Assembly: GCA_949127685.1 (NCBI GenBank)
Contig: CASBPW010000182.1
Location: 1-8,143 of the forward strand
DNA: 8,143 nucleotides
Origin: Candidatus Sivonenia alaskensis PMM_0068
GTDB lineage: Bacteria; Cyanobacteriota; Cyanobacteriia; Gloeobacterales; PMM-0068
Reading direction: 5' to 3'
Below, piece after piece: positions 1 through 6,122 of the stretch. The position numbers were made by a program, and so were the translations under genes. Under the pieces are notes generated by a model, which did no database searches, had not been told where the DNA came from, and saw only the letters and a list, made by a program, of their open reading frames with translations. Each line of letters opens with the position of its first letter. The stretch's first letter is position 1.

Positions 1-336
1 GTGTTACTCCTCGCTGGGGCTTTGCCGATACTATTTACCAAGTGGCCGGCGATGATCTCGTTGATCGGCAATGGCACGCTCGCAGCAATCGTGGTGTTCA
101 TCCTCGTTGGGCTCACTGCCGGACATCTGCTCGGAGGCCCGGACCCCGCTGACCGGACGGTGCTCGCGCTCTCCACAGCGTCGCGGCATCCTGGAGTCGC
201 GCTGGCCATCGTGAGTGCTAACTTTCCACAGGCGAAGCTCGTTCTGCCCGCGGTCTTGTTGTACCTGATCATGGGGGCAATCCTCACGATTCCGTATTTG
301 AAATGGCGCAAGAGCAAGACTCAGGTCCTGGATTAA
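1..336 (+). CDS. BASS-family (bile acid:Na+ symporter-like) transporter, C-terminal fragment
   Basis: This is the last 111 residues of an integral membrane transporter cut by the window edge. The GTG at position 1 is probably an internal Val codon, since family members are about 300-330 aa. The visible part has hydrophobic stretches at about residues 18-46 and 79-100. The segment TASRHPGVALAIVSANFP resembles the late conserved region of bacterial BASS/SBF-fold Na+-coupled carriers, where helix-breaking residues line the ion and substrate site. A short basic tail (KWRKSK) follows the last helix and probably faces the cytoplasm. The substrate cannot be read from this part; organic anions are typical of the family. 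Codon use is visibly GC-richer than in the genes to the right, and it is one of only two plus-strand genes here, which suggests a different origin. The family call is fairly good and the specificity is unknown. Confidence 0.7.
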   Translation: MLLLAGALPILFTKWPAMISLIGNGTLAAIVVFILVGLTAGHLLGGPDPADRTVLALSTASRHPGVALAIVSANFPQAKLVLPAVLLYLIMGAILTIPYLKWRKSKTQVLD

Positions 337-342
337 TCGCTA

Positions 343-373
343 ATCACCGTTAATTGCCATGGTGGTATTTTTT
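343..373 (+). terminator. possible Rho-independent terminator after the BASS gene
   Basis: ATCACC (343-348) can pair with GGTGGT (361-366), with one T-G wobble, across a 12-nt loop. It is followed by A and six Ts (368-373). It lies 7 nt past the TAA stop of the transporter gene, in the right orientation. The stem is short and the loop rather long, so this is a modest call. Confidence 0.4.
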
Positions 374-785
374 ATAGTAGACGGACGAGCAAACTAGGCT
401 ATTACTTCCCATTCCCGAAATTATTATATCAGCGCTTATGGGGTCATTTCAGATACAGCCTCGGATACCTTCATGAGCATTGGAGATGAAATAATTGGTG
501 ATGTGAGGAGTTCCTGTGCAGCGCATGGTTAGGCATTTGGTTCATTACGGAGATAGCGAACAAGGCGAGTTCTAGGAACTGGCTGAAAATCGCGGCTGGC
601 ATACAGCGAGACTACGCGCTAATGACCAACGTCCAGCTCTAAATCCAGAGCAATCCAGCCCCCGAAAAGGGGCAAGTTGCATAAACTGCAGCGAGCCTAT
701 CCGAATTAGGCTTCCGCATAGGCTCGCATCCCAGCCAAAGGAAAGGACCGGGCATAAACCATCTGCAATTCATCCATAAAAATTT
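374..785. other. gene-poor tract on the 3' side of tRNA-Asp
   Basis: I see no convincing gene in these 412 bases. On the plus strand a GAGGAG Shine-Dalgarno-like sequence (505-510) precedes a GTG at 516. That frame hits a TAG at 573 after only 19 codons, then stays open without a start until TAA at 777. This could be the remains of a decayed gene or chance. Reading frames on the minus strand are short. Structural elements present are a GCCCC/GGGGC hairpin (658-673) and the 10-bp inverted repeat at 691-727, which is listed separately. Confidence 0.5.
691..727. repeat. 10-bp perfect inverted repeat with nested alternative stem
   Basis: GCGAGCCTAT (691-700) is the exact reverse complement of ATAGGCTCGC (718-727), separated by 17 nt. 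Inside it, AGCCTA (694-699) can instead pair with TAGGCT (707-712), so two mutually exclusive hairpins are possible. It sits about 60 nt beyond the 3' end of tRNA-Asp on that gene's transcribed strand. No T-run follows on either strand, so it is not a standard intrinsic terminator. It may be a processing or Rho-type termination structure, or a dispersed repeat unit. Confidence 0.6.
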
Positions 786-862
786 TGGCGGGCCAGACGG
801 GGCTCGAACCCGCAACTTCCGCCGTGACAGGGCGGTGCTCTAACCAATTGAACTACTGGCCC
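786..862 (-). tRNA. tRNA-Asp (anticodon GTC)
   Basis: The minus strand folds as a complete cloverleaf. The acceptor stem is GGGCCAG with CTGGCCC, and the D arm contains the TTCAATTGGTTAGAGC motif. The anticodon stem is CCGCC/GGCGG around the loop CTGTCAC, with anticodon GTC at 828-826. The T arm is GCGGG-TTCGAGC-CCCGT. The discriminator base is G (789), the usual identity base for tRNA-Asp, and CCA is encoded at 788-786. Without CCA the gene is 789-862. It delivers aspartate to GAC and GAU codons. A separate promoter is visible just upstream, between this gene and petG. Confidence 0.97.
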
Positions 863-881
863 AGTAATTCAGGCGCACTTG

Positions 882-911
882 ATAGTATCGACAAATACAG
901 CGCGCCGTCAA
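882..911 (-). promoter_or_regulatory. sigma70-type promoter of tRNA-Asp
   Basis: On the minus strand TTGACG (911-906, 5/6 to the -35 consensus) is followed after 18 nt by TACTAT (887-882, 4/6 to the -10 consensus). A start site about 7 nt downstream would lie near 875, giving a 5' leader of about a dozen nt before the tRNA at 862. It sits in the gap after the petG stop codon, so the tRNA can be transcribed independently of petG. Confidence 0.55.
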
Positions 912-920
912 GCTTCTTTT

Positions 921-1040
921 TTAGTCTTCGTTGCTAAATGGGTTGCCGCGTTTGTACTGGAGCCATGCTGCAGCGAACAAACCAATGATAGTTGAGACCG
1001 AAAGGCCTAACACCATACCAAGCAGTACTGGTTCAATCAT
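921..1040 (-). CDS. petG: cytochrome b6f complex subunit PetG
   Basis: This is a 39-residue, single-helix thylakoid membrane subunit of the cytochrome b6f complex, which passes electrons from plastoquinol to plastocyanin or cytochrome c6. PetG is needed for assembly or stability of that complex. The translation starts MIEPVLLGMVLGL, has one transmembrane segment (about residues 5-27) and ends with the PetG hallmark QYKRGNPF. The length matches the family (37-38 aa usual). The ATG is supported by AAGGAA 7 nt upstream. The middle of the helix reads LSVSTIIGLF, whereas most PetG proteins I know have a sequence close to L(I/V)PVTLAGLF; the Pro is replaced. It lies 66 nt downstream of the 129-aa membrane protein gene and could be co-transcribed with it. 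Confidence 0.93.
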   Translation of the reverse strand: MIEPVLLGMVLGLSVSTIIGLFAAAWLQYKRGNPFSNED

Positions 1041-1106
1041 CGAGAATTTCCTTATTCTTCTCTCGCGATCTTATCGGTTCTAAAGATTACAAAAGACTAA
1101 GTTTTA

Positions 1107-1496
1107 TTACTGTGTCTCCATTTCTTTCATCGTTTGGATCAGCAGGAGTTTGCTTTGGAGTTTCCACCCCATCCGTTGGATGGCAAAGGCTCCAACCGCA
1201 GCGAGAGCCGCAACAAAATACGCAGGCACTCCATAGCCAATGGCTCCTGCCAGTAGGGCCAATCCGCATAGACCATATAGGGGTAGGGCTACCGCCTGAC
1301 GCTGCTCGCAAAGGATTTTCGCGACCATGCCTCCTGCGCTGAGTTCCTCTTCCAACTCTTTAAGGAACGTCCTGCGTTCTGCTGCAGGCATTTGGAAGTT
1401 AAGTTTACGCCGTAAATTCTGACGCCTAAGCGCTTCAGTTCGATATTCTGCTAGTTCGTCTTCTGCTGCTTGCAGCATGAGTTCTTGTATATCCAT
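1107..1496 (-). CDS. hypothetical two-helix membrane protein
   Basis: This 129-residue protein belongs to no family I recognise. The first 65 residues are charged and probably helical, rich in Glu, Arg and Leu (for example LKELEEELSAGG), and look cytoplasmic or coiled-coil-like. Residues about 69-107 form two close hydrophobic segments (ALPLYGLCGLALLAGAIGYG, then PAYFVAALAAVGAFAIQ), so a hairpin in the membrane is likely. A short amphipathic tail follows. No catalytic motif is visible. The ATG at 1496 has only a weak ribosome site (GGGG). It starts 48 nt after the ABC ATPase stop on the same strand and precedes petG, which suggests an operon. It might help anchor the ATPase, but it is too small for a usual permease. 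An overlapping plus-strand frame is a shadow. Confidence 0.75.
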   Translation of the reverse strand: MDIQELMLQAAEDELAEYRTEALRRQNLRRKLNFQMPAAERRTFLKELEEELSAGGMVAKILCEQRQAVALPLYGLCGLALLAGAIGYGVPAYFVAALAAVGAFAIQRMGWKLQSKLLLIQTMKEMETQ

Positions 1497-1544
1497 GCCC
1501 CAAAAGGTAACACGTGTTTCATCGGTCTTCTAGTCCTACCTCTA

Positions 1545-2243
1545 CTACAGGATCGCTGTGCGCATAGGCAAAGTATGAGGATCTTCCACCACCCGTCCAT
1601 CCCGAAAAAGAATGACCCGCTCCGTAAAAGAAGCGACATCCAGTTCATGGGTGACTAAGACGACGGTCAGACCTTGTTGATTGAGTTCGCTGAATAGATT
1701 CATCACTTCCTGAGATGTTGTAGTGTCTAGAGCTCCTGTAGGTTCATCGGCCAAGATCAAGACCGGACGGTTGACAATGGCACGGGCGATGGCCACTCGC
1801 TGTTTTTGGCCTCCTGAAAGCTCATTCGGTCGATTCTTTAAACGATTCCCTAGTCCTACACGCTCTAAAACTTCTGTAGCTTGCTCTTTGCGTTTTTGCA
1901 CGGACAGTCCTCCATAGACCATCGGCAGCATCACATTCTCGAGGGCGCTCAATTGCGGGAGGAGATTAAATTCTTGAAAGACAAAGCCGATACTACGGTT
2001 ACGAATGTGTGCCCGCTCATCATCATCCAGTTGGGCGATATCTTTGCCCTGGAGGCGATAAACTCCTGACGTCGGGCGATCCAAACATCCCAGGATATGC
2101 ATCATTGTTGATTTGCCGGACCCAGACTGGCCCATGATCGCAAGATATTCTCCCGCCTTAATATCGAGATTCACCTCCCACAAAGCGCGTACTTCGGTAT
2201 CCCCATTTCCATAAACTTTGCTGATTTTTTCTAGCTGGATCAT
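1545..2243 (-). CDS. ABC transporter ATP-binding protein (MacB/LolD type)
   Basis: This 232-residue cytoplasmic ATPase subunit carries all the motifs of an active enzyme. These are Walker A GQSGSGKST (38-46), Q-loop Q90, signature LSGGQ (142-146), Walker B VLILADE (161-167), D-loop ALDT and switch His199. IQLEKISKVYGNGDTEVRAL and the GLSVQKRKEQA region are typical of the MacB/LolD/DevA group, which drives type VII-like ABC systems moving lipoproteins, peptides or glycolipids rather than importing nutrients. I chose the ATG at 2243 because the protein then begins like family members. A TTG at 2282 would add 13 residues with no ribosome site. It sits 51 nt after the DUF2808-like gene. No permease is visible in the window, so its membrane partner must be encoded elsewhere or be non-standard. 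The substrate is unknown. Confidence 0.92.
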   Translation of the reverse strand: MIQLEKISKVYGNGDTEVRALWEVNLDIKAGEYLAIMGQSGSGKSTMMHILGCLDRPTSGVYRLQGKDIAQLDDDERAHIRNRSIGFVFQEFNLLPQLSALENVMLPMVYGGLSVQKRKEQATEVLERVGLGNRLKNRPNELSGGQKQRVAIARAIVNRPVLILADEPTGALDTTTSQEVMNLFSELNQQGLTVVLVTHELDVASFTERVILFRDGRVVEDPHTLPMRTAIL

Positions 2244-2294
2244 GGGGAGGATGATAGAAGGAACCCTACTATTTTCGCTCAAAAATGCAGGTAC

Positions 2295-2807
2295 TCAGTT
2301 GATCGAAAGGAGCCACACACCGACGAAGCGGAAGATTGGATCACGCTCCGTACCGAGGACTCTTGCCCGTATACTGTAAATCCCAGGACTATAAGGGTTA
2401 GCGGTATTATAAAATCGGATAGAAAGTGGAGTTCCCGCAGGGATAGGGTCTTTGAGCGAGAGCGTCAAGGTCAGGTCTTCTTTCTCATAGGCTATTTCTT
2501 CCAACGGAAAGACTACACGCGTTTCTTTGTTGAGAAGTTCAATACGGCCTTTGTCTAACCTTCCTGAATAACCTTCAGGCAGAACAATCTGCACCTGACG
2601 AACCGCTAACTTTTGCGCGGGTAAGTACAGTTCCATGGAGTTGAGATCGACCTTGGCCCGATTATTGTGCAAACTGTAGTTAAGTACCTGATCTCGATCC
2701 TTAGGACCGCCCGTGAGCACAAAGCCAGATTGAGCCATTAGCGGAACAACGGGGGCACTAAATGCCAGTACACACAAGGTGATAGCCCCAAAAAGACGCG
2801 TCCGCAT
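2295..2807 (-). CDS. DUF2808-like secreted protein
   Basis: This 170-residue protein has a classical signal peptide: MRTR, then a hydrophobic core to about residue 24, with likely cleavage after PLMA before QSGF. The mature part is predicted beta-rich. It ends in PIPAGTPLSIRFYNTANP and GIYSIRARVLG, the pattern I associate with the cyanobacterial DUF2808 family of exported proteins of unknown function. The start at 2807 is fixed by AAGGAG 9 nt upstream; a TTG further up would add 11 residues and spoil the signal peptide. It is the first gene of a probable run with the ABC ATPase and the 129-aa membrane protein. The 250-nt region upstream contains a GATAAT at about 2886-2881 that could be a -10 box, but no good -35. 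Location is probably periplasm or cell envelope. Confidence 0.8.
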   Translation of the reverse strand: MRTRLFGAITLCVLAFSAPVVPLMAQSGFVLTGGPKDRDQVLNYSLHNNRAKVDLNSMELYLPAQKLAVRQVQIVLPEGYSGRLDKGRIELLNKETRVVFPLEEIAYEKEDLTLTLSLKDPIPAGTPLSIRFYNTANPYSPGIYSIRARVLGTERDPIFRFVGVWLLSIN

Positions 2808-3057
2808 ACCCAAACACTCCTTATGTAATCCATGTGACAAAAAAGACGACCGTTATCCTGTAGGGTTCCCCCCACCAATCATTATCGCGGATGGATGAAC
2901 TTTTTTCAGAAGACCTTTATTGATAACGGATTCGTCAAAATGCACGCAGTATTCATGAGCGCTTCGCTTTGACGCAACACATTTATCCATTCAAGAGACT
3001 ACAAGCTTCGTCTGAACGTCATCACAAGTGCTCTAAACCCAATCGTGAAGGCATTGT

Positions 3058-3312
3058 ATGCGCCTTACAGTGTATTCACCTTCACAAAAGATTGATATGG
3101 AATCTCTAGAACCTCGCCGTCTTTGCCTACAGTGTGTAAGCACACTAGCCGCAACCCTCCTCTCCGGTGGATCCTTATTCTCGGTCGTTATGCCCCAACA
3201 GTTTTTCAGCATGCCCTCTCAAATACTCAGTTTTGGGAGTGTCGCCTTGCTTCCTCTGTTGTTAGTCGTCGGGGCTTGGACTTTTGCAGAATGGCTTTCC
3301 GTAGATAGTTAA
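3058..3312 (+). CDS. possible small membrane protein
   Basis: This is an 84-residue ORF on the plus strand between two minus-strand genes. GAAGG lies 8 nt before the ATG at 3058. The first 20 or so residues are polar with three Arg, then about residues 28-46 and 56-78 are hydrophobic (ending SVALLPLLLVVGAWTFAEWL), suggesting one or two membrane helices. It has no recognisable motif. Its TAA lies 1 nt from the stop of the convergent FAD oxidoreductase gene and no terminator separates them. A shorter overlapping frame (3123-3308) looks like a shadow. The ordered hydrophobicity and ribosome site favour a real gene, but it could be chance, in which case 2808-3313 is non-coding. Confidence 0.45.
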   Translation: MRLTVYSPSQKIDMESLEPRRLCLQCVSTLAATLLSGGSLFSVVMPQQFFSMPSQILSFGSVALLPLLLVVGAWTFAEWLSVDS

Positions 3313-3313
3313 G

Positions 3314-4825
3314 CTAGGGCAACCAAAAATCAGGCAGTATAGTTTCTCTAAGTCTTCTCCAAGATTTATTTAAAGAACGCCCAAACTGAATATGGGGTTC
3401 ATCAGATTCAACAGGAATAATCTCAGCCAATTTACCAAATTTAAAGCTAGCAATCACTAAATTTGCAGCTTCTAAACCCGTAACATAGGCTTTTTCCTGA
3501 GACCAGGAACCATGACGATTTATAATCCAGTCGCCGCTCATATAAACCTGCTGAATCCCTGTTTTTGCTGTTAACAGATATGGATAGCTTCCTGGAGAAA
3601 AGTGGGTCACTGCTTGCGGTAAGCGAACCACCCCATAGTCTGTGACCTTTGCTTCCTGAAAATCAGGAATACAGGTTGCCAGATAACTCTGGACTCTACG
3701 GACAATCTGATCATCACTCAGAGGCAAAAATTGATTTCCATGATAGAAATCGGCTTCGATGACTGTTCCGGCTTCATCCCGGTATTCATCATGTAACGCA
3801 TTGAGATCGAAGAACGTCCAGCCCGTTGTCCGGTCAAAGCCAAAGCAGGCATTGGAAGCGCGAGGAATCCTTATTTTACGGTCGAACCATAAACGGGTAG
3901 CCAGAATATCTACGGCACCCAAATTCTGAACATTCTGAAATTCTTTATGCTGCTGTAGGGTAGGACTCTTTGCAACAATCTTCTTCATGCCTGTGATGCC
4001 CACGGAGAAGATCACGGCATCGGCTTCGATCACTTCATCCCCACAGATCACCCCAGTCACTTTGCCAGAAGCATCAACGCTCACATCACTGACGCGACAT
4101 TGCGTCCGGACTTGACCGCCCATTTTTTCGATATTGGCTACCCAAGGACGAAATATCATCTCCCCCACGGTTCCTCGGCACCAAACCACATCAAAATCTG
4201 GCTGGTGCGCCAGGATAAAGTAGTACAACATACCTAGAGCGGCAGCGGCGGAACACTGCTCACCGGGGGCAAATAAGCCGACCAACAGCATCGGTTCGAA
4301 AGACTCGTGATAGAGTCGGGCCGAGACGCCAAACTGTTTGAAGAGTTCACGGGCGGTCACCGAGTCATAACGCTGCCACGCCTCATCAGAATTATCAAAA
4401 TCCAAGAGGGCATAGAGTAGCGGTAGCGCCGAGAGCCGGTCCGCTAAAGGTAACCGCTTGAATTGAGTATAGAGAAACGTTCCCATCGGCGTGGGAAGTC
4501 GAGGCAGGTCTTGAAAAATAGGGGATTCTACTTCTAAGCCTGCTGGAGAGTATTGGGCAGAGCGCGTCCAAGGGGTAAACGGCTGTAGTCCCAGTTCTTT
4601 GATCAGAGCAAAAATATTTTGGTAGGGATACCAAAACCCATGAATTCCTGCTTCTAAGGAACGTCCACCGGGAGTTTTCCAGCCAGCCACCAAACCGCCA
4701 GGATAAGCTCCCGCTTCCAGGAGGGTTACGTCATAGCCCTGTTGGACCAGATGATAGGTAGCCCCTAAGCCTGCCCAACCTGCACCGACGACCACAACCC
4801 GTGGCTTCTTCGATTCCACCGACAT
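3314..4825 (-). CDS. FAD-dependent oxidoreductase, carotenoid desaturase/isomerase-like
   Basis: This 503-residue flavoprotein belongs to the amine-oxidase/phytoene-desaturase superfamily. Near the N-terminus is the FAD-binding Rossmann motif VVVVGAGWAGLGATYHL, continuing to the acidic end of the second strand in VTLLEAG, then the conserved GG of AYPGG. AGIHGFWYPY resembles the H-G-F segment of zeta-carotene desaturases. The C-terminus has the second FAD motif YMSGDWI, followed by GSWSQEKAYVTGLEAAN. Length fits phytoene or zeta-carotene desaturases and CrtH-type isomerases, so a carotenoid or other isoprenoid is the likely substrate. The exact reaction cannot be read, and I do not call it crtQ, crtP or crtH. 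I chose ATG 4825 because AGAGGT precedes it and the Rossmann motif follows at once. ATG 4885 would add 20 polar residues without a ribosome site. No carotenoid genes are adjacent; a decayed toxin gene lies just upstream. Confidence 0.85.
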   Translation of the reverse strand: MSVESKKPRVVVVGAGWAGLGATYHLVQQGYDVTLLEAGAYPGGLVAGWKTPGGRSLEAGIHGFWYPYQNIFALIKELGLQPFTPWTRSAQYSPAGLEVESPIFQDLPRLPTPMGTFLYTQFKRLPLADRLSALPLLYALLDFDNSDEAWQRYDSVTARELFKQFGVSARLYHESFEPMLLVGLFAPGEQCSAAAALGMLYYFILAHQPDFDVVWCRGTVGEMIFRPWVANIEKMGGQVRTQCRVSDVSVDASGKVTGVICGDEVIEADAVIFSVGITGMKKIVAKSPTLQQHKEFQNVQNLGAVDILATRLWFDRKIRIPRASNACFGFDRTTGWTFFDLNALHDEYRDEAGTVIEADFYHGNQFLPLSDDQIVRRVQSYLATCIPDFQEAKVTDYGVVRLPQAVTHFSPGSYPYLLTAKTGIQQVYMSGDWIINRHGSWSQEKAYVTGLEAANLVIASFKFGKLAEIIPVESDEPHIQFGRSLNKSWRRLRETILPDFWLP

Positions 4826-4905
4826 CCCACACCTCTGGGTTTTTAGGTTCTTCTCCCAGGATGCTACGTCATCGAACTCTGGCATCAAGTAATTACTAAA
4901 ATCTG

Positions 4906-5119
4906 TTAGTCCTCTCGCCTGTACTGATTAGAGGCGGTAATTGCTCCCAACCTAACTTTTTTTTCGCAACCCTGAACCAACTTCAGCCCATGCAAATGCT
5001 GGAGCAATCAAACGAACATTCGATGTCAGACAGGGAATAATCAAGTTTCTTGCTTGGGGTTGTAGTGTTTCTGGGACGAGATAAGGAATCCAAACGCTAG
5101 TGTCGATACACTTAGTCAC
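4906..5119 (-). pseudogene. broken VapC-like PIN-domain toxin
   Basis: A GTG at 5119 overlaps the antitoxin stop by 8 nt, the usual VapBC arrangement. The frame encodes 55 residues: CIDTSVWIPYLVPE carries the first PIN-domain Asp (residue 6), and LIAPAFAWAEVGSGLRKK carries the conserved Glu (46). It then stops at TAG (4954-4952), just after a run of eight A. Dropping one A lets the frame continue as VRLGAITAS, which is what intact PIN toxins have next, before NQYRRED and a TAA at 4908-4906. Even with the shift corrected the protein would be about 70 residues, against about 130 for a functional PIN ribonuclease, and the later Asp residues are missing. It therefore looks doubly damaged, by a frameshift and a 3' truncation next to the FAD oxidoreductase gene. 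VapC enzymes cleave RNA; this one should be inactive. Confidence 0.75.
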
Positions 5120-5366
5120 GCCGTCCCTCACCTGCTCGAAGCTGACGAATCAAGTCCACAGAGCTTTGTTGAATACCTGTTTTAGCTTCTACTTCGGCAC
5201 TACGAGCGACAATGCGTTGATGGGCTGCCAGCGATCGGCGGCGGCGCACCTCATGGGCAATTGCCTCGACAATCAACTCGTTAAAAGACTCGCTGCCCTC
5301 TCGAAACTGCTTTGCTTGCTGAAGCAGATCGGCAGGAATGCGTACAGTTACAGCTTCTCGTTCCAT
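5112..5366 (-). CDS. VapB-like antitoxin
   Basis: This 84-residue protein begins EAVTVRIPADLLQQAKQF, a beta strand followed by a helix as in ribbon-helix-helix DNA-binding proteins. FNELIVEAIAHEVRRRR would be the second helix. The remaining half is polar and helical, and would be the part that wraps the toxin. Such antitoxins bind the PIN toxin and repress their own operon. AGGAT lies 7 nt before the ATG. The identification rests mainly on the overlapping downstream PIN remnant. The antitoxin frame itself is intact although its toxin is broken, so it may persist as a solitary repressor or be neutral. It is preceded by a gap of about 100 nt after upp that holds a possible -10 box. Confidence 0.75.
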   Translation of the reverse strand: MEREAVTVRIPADLLQQAKQFREGSESFNELIVEAIAHEVRRRRSLAAHQRIVARSAEVEAKTGIQQSSVDLIRQLRAGEGRRD

Positions 5367-5441
5367 AGTTGCATCCTATGCAATCAAACTATGACATCGC
5401 ATCTAGTGTAACTATTTTCTGCATTAGTCCGCTACTTTGAC

Positions 5442-5447
5442 ATTATA
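5442..5447 (-). promoter_or_regulatory. possible -10 box for the vapB-like gene
   Basis: A perfect TATAAT (5447-5442 on the minus strand) lies in the gap between upp and the antitoxin gene, about 75 nt before its ATG. No TTGACA-like -35 is present at 16-18 nt, where the sequence overlaps the end of upp, so this is tentative. Confidence 0.3.
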
Positions 5448-5468
5448 GAATTCATTTAGTCCTATCCA

Positions 5469-6122
5469 CTAAGTCCCAAAAGCCCGGTCTCCAGCGTCCC
5501 CTAAGCCCGGAACAATATACCCCTGCTCATTCAAATGCTCATCAATCATGGCGCTATAGATCACTAAATCGCTATAGCGTTGACTGAGGGCTTGTAGGGC
5601 TGGGGGCGCACAAATGACAGAGATAATTCGGATGTTCTCGACAAGAGCCCCACGTTCCAAGATTTTTTCCATAACCGCGACACTGGTTCCACCCGTTGCC
5701 AGCATCGGTTCTAGAATCAAGACTCGTGTTTCTGGCTCAAAGACCTTGGGTAAACGGTCTAGATAGCAATCAGCGAGCAAAGTCTTTTCGTTCCGGGCAT
5801 AGCCCAAGTGATGCACCGAAGCGCTGGGTACAAGAGGCAAAATGCCATCCAGTAGCGCCAGCCCAGCTCTAAGGACAGGAACCACAGCCAAAGGCACCCG
5901 ACTGTCAATAACGGTAGCGGCCGCAGGCATTTCGAGCGGGGTGTAGACCCCAACCTCTAGGGTGGGCAAAAAATCACGCAGGGCTTCGTAGGCGAGCCAG
6001 CGGCCCAAATCTGCCACGGCAGAGCGGAAAATGGGAGTGGGTGTATTTTTATCGCGGCAGACGGCTAAGAGTTGATTGATAAAAGGATGAGGAGGGACAT
6101 GGATACGCATCTGGAGCGCCAT
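5469..6122 (-). CDS. upp: uracil phosphoribosyltransferase
   Basis: This cytoplasmic pyrimidine-salvage enzyme makes UMP and pyrophosphate from uracil and PRPP. At 217 residues it is close to the usual 208-210. Visible motifs are PVLRAGLALLDG (82-93), the PRPP loop LILEPMLATGGTSVA (135-149) and the uracil-binding C-terminus IDEHLNEQGYIVPGLGDAGDRAFGT (start of it 193, GDAGDR 208-213), all in the expected order. In the PRPP loop Glu138 stands where E. coli Upp has Asp (VDPMLATGG), a conservative change. The ATG at 6122 is supported by AGGGAG about 8 nt upstream. Its A is shared with the TGA of the preceding small gene, so translation is probably coupled. It is the last gene of the HEAT / small protein / upp group. 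Confidence 0.96.
   Translation of the reverse strand: MALQMRIHVPPHPFINQLLAVCRDKNTPTPIFRSAVADLGRWLAYEALRDFLPTLEVGVYTPLEMPAAATVIDSRVPLAVVPVLRAGLALLDGILPLVPSASVHHLGYARNEKTLLADCYLDRLPKVFEPETRVLILEPMLATGGTSVAVMEKILERGALVENIRIISVICAPPALQALSQRYSDLVIYSAMIDEHLNEQGYIVPGLGDAGDRAFGT

Noticed and set aside
658..673. GCCCC/GGGGC hairpin as a terminator of tRNA-Asp
   Set aside because: The stem is only 5 bp and no T-run follows on either strand.
992..1342. Plus-strand ORF of 116 codons over the petG leader and the 129-aa gene
   Set aside because: It overlaps petG and the membrane protein gene on the other strand, has mixed composition with no recognisable pattern, and the minus-strand genes explain the region.
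1470..2069. Several 60-65 codon plus-strand ORFs opposite the ABC ATPase gene
   Set aside because: They are shadows of a strongly conserved ATPase gene.
3314..4825. Naming the flavoprotein crtQ, crtP or crtH
   Set aside because: The FAD motifs fit the whole superfamily; no specific diagnostic residues or carotenoid gene neighbours were seen.
5231..5238. HIP1 octamer (GCGATCGC)
   Set aside because: The sequence is GCGATCGG, one mismatch, and no true HIP1 was seen elsewhere.
5100..5411. Plus-strand ORF of 103 codons
   Set aside because: It is antisense to the VapB-like gene, whose ribbon-helix-helix pattern and overlap with the PIN remnant are convincing; the plus-strand peptide is Cys/Ser-rich and featureless.
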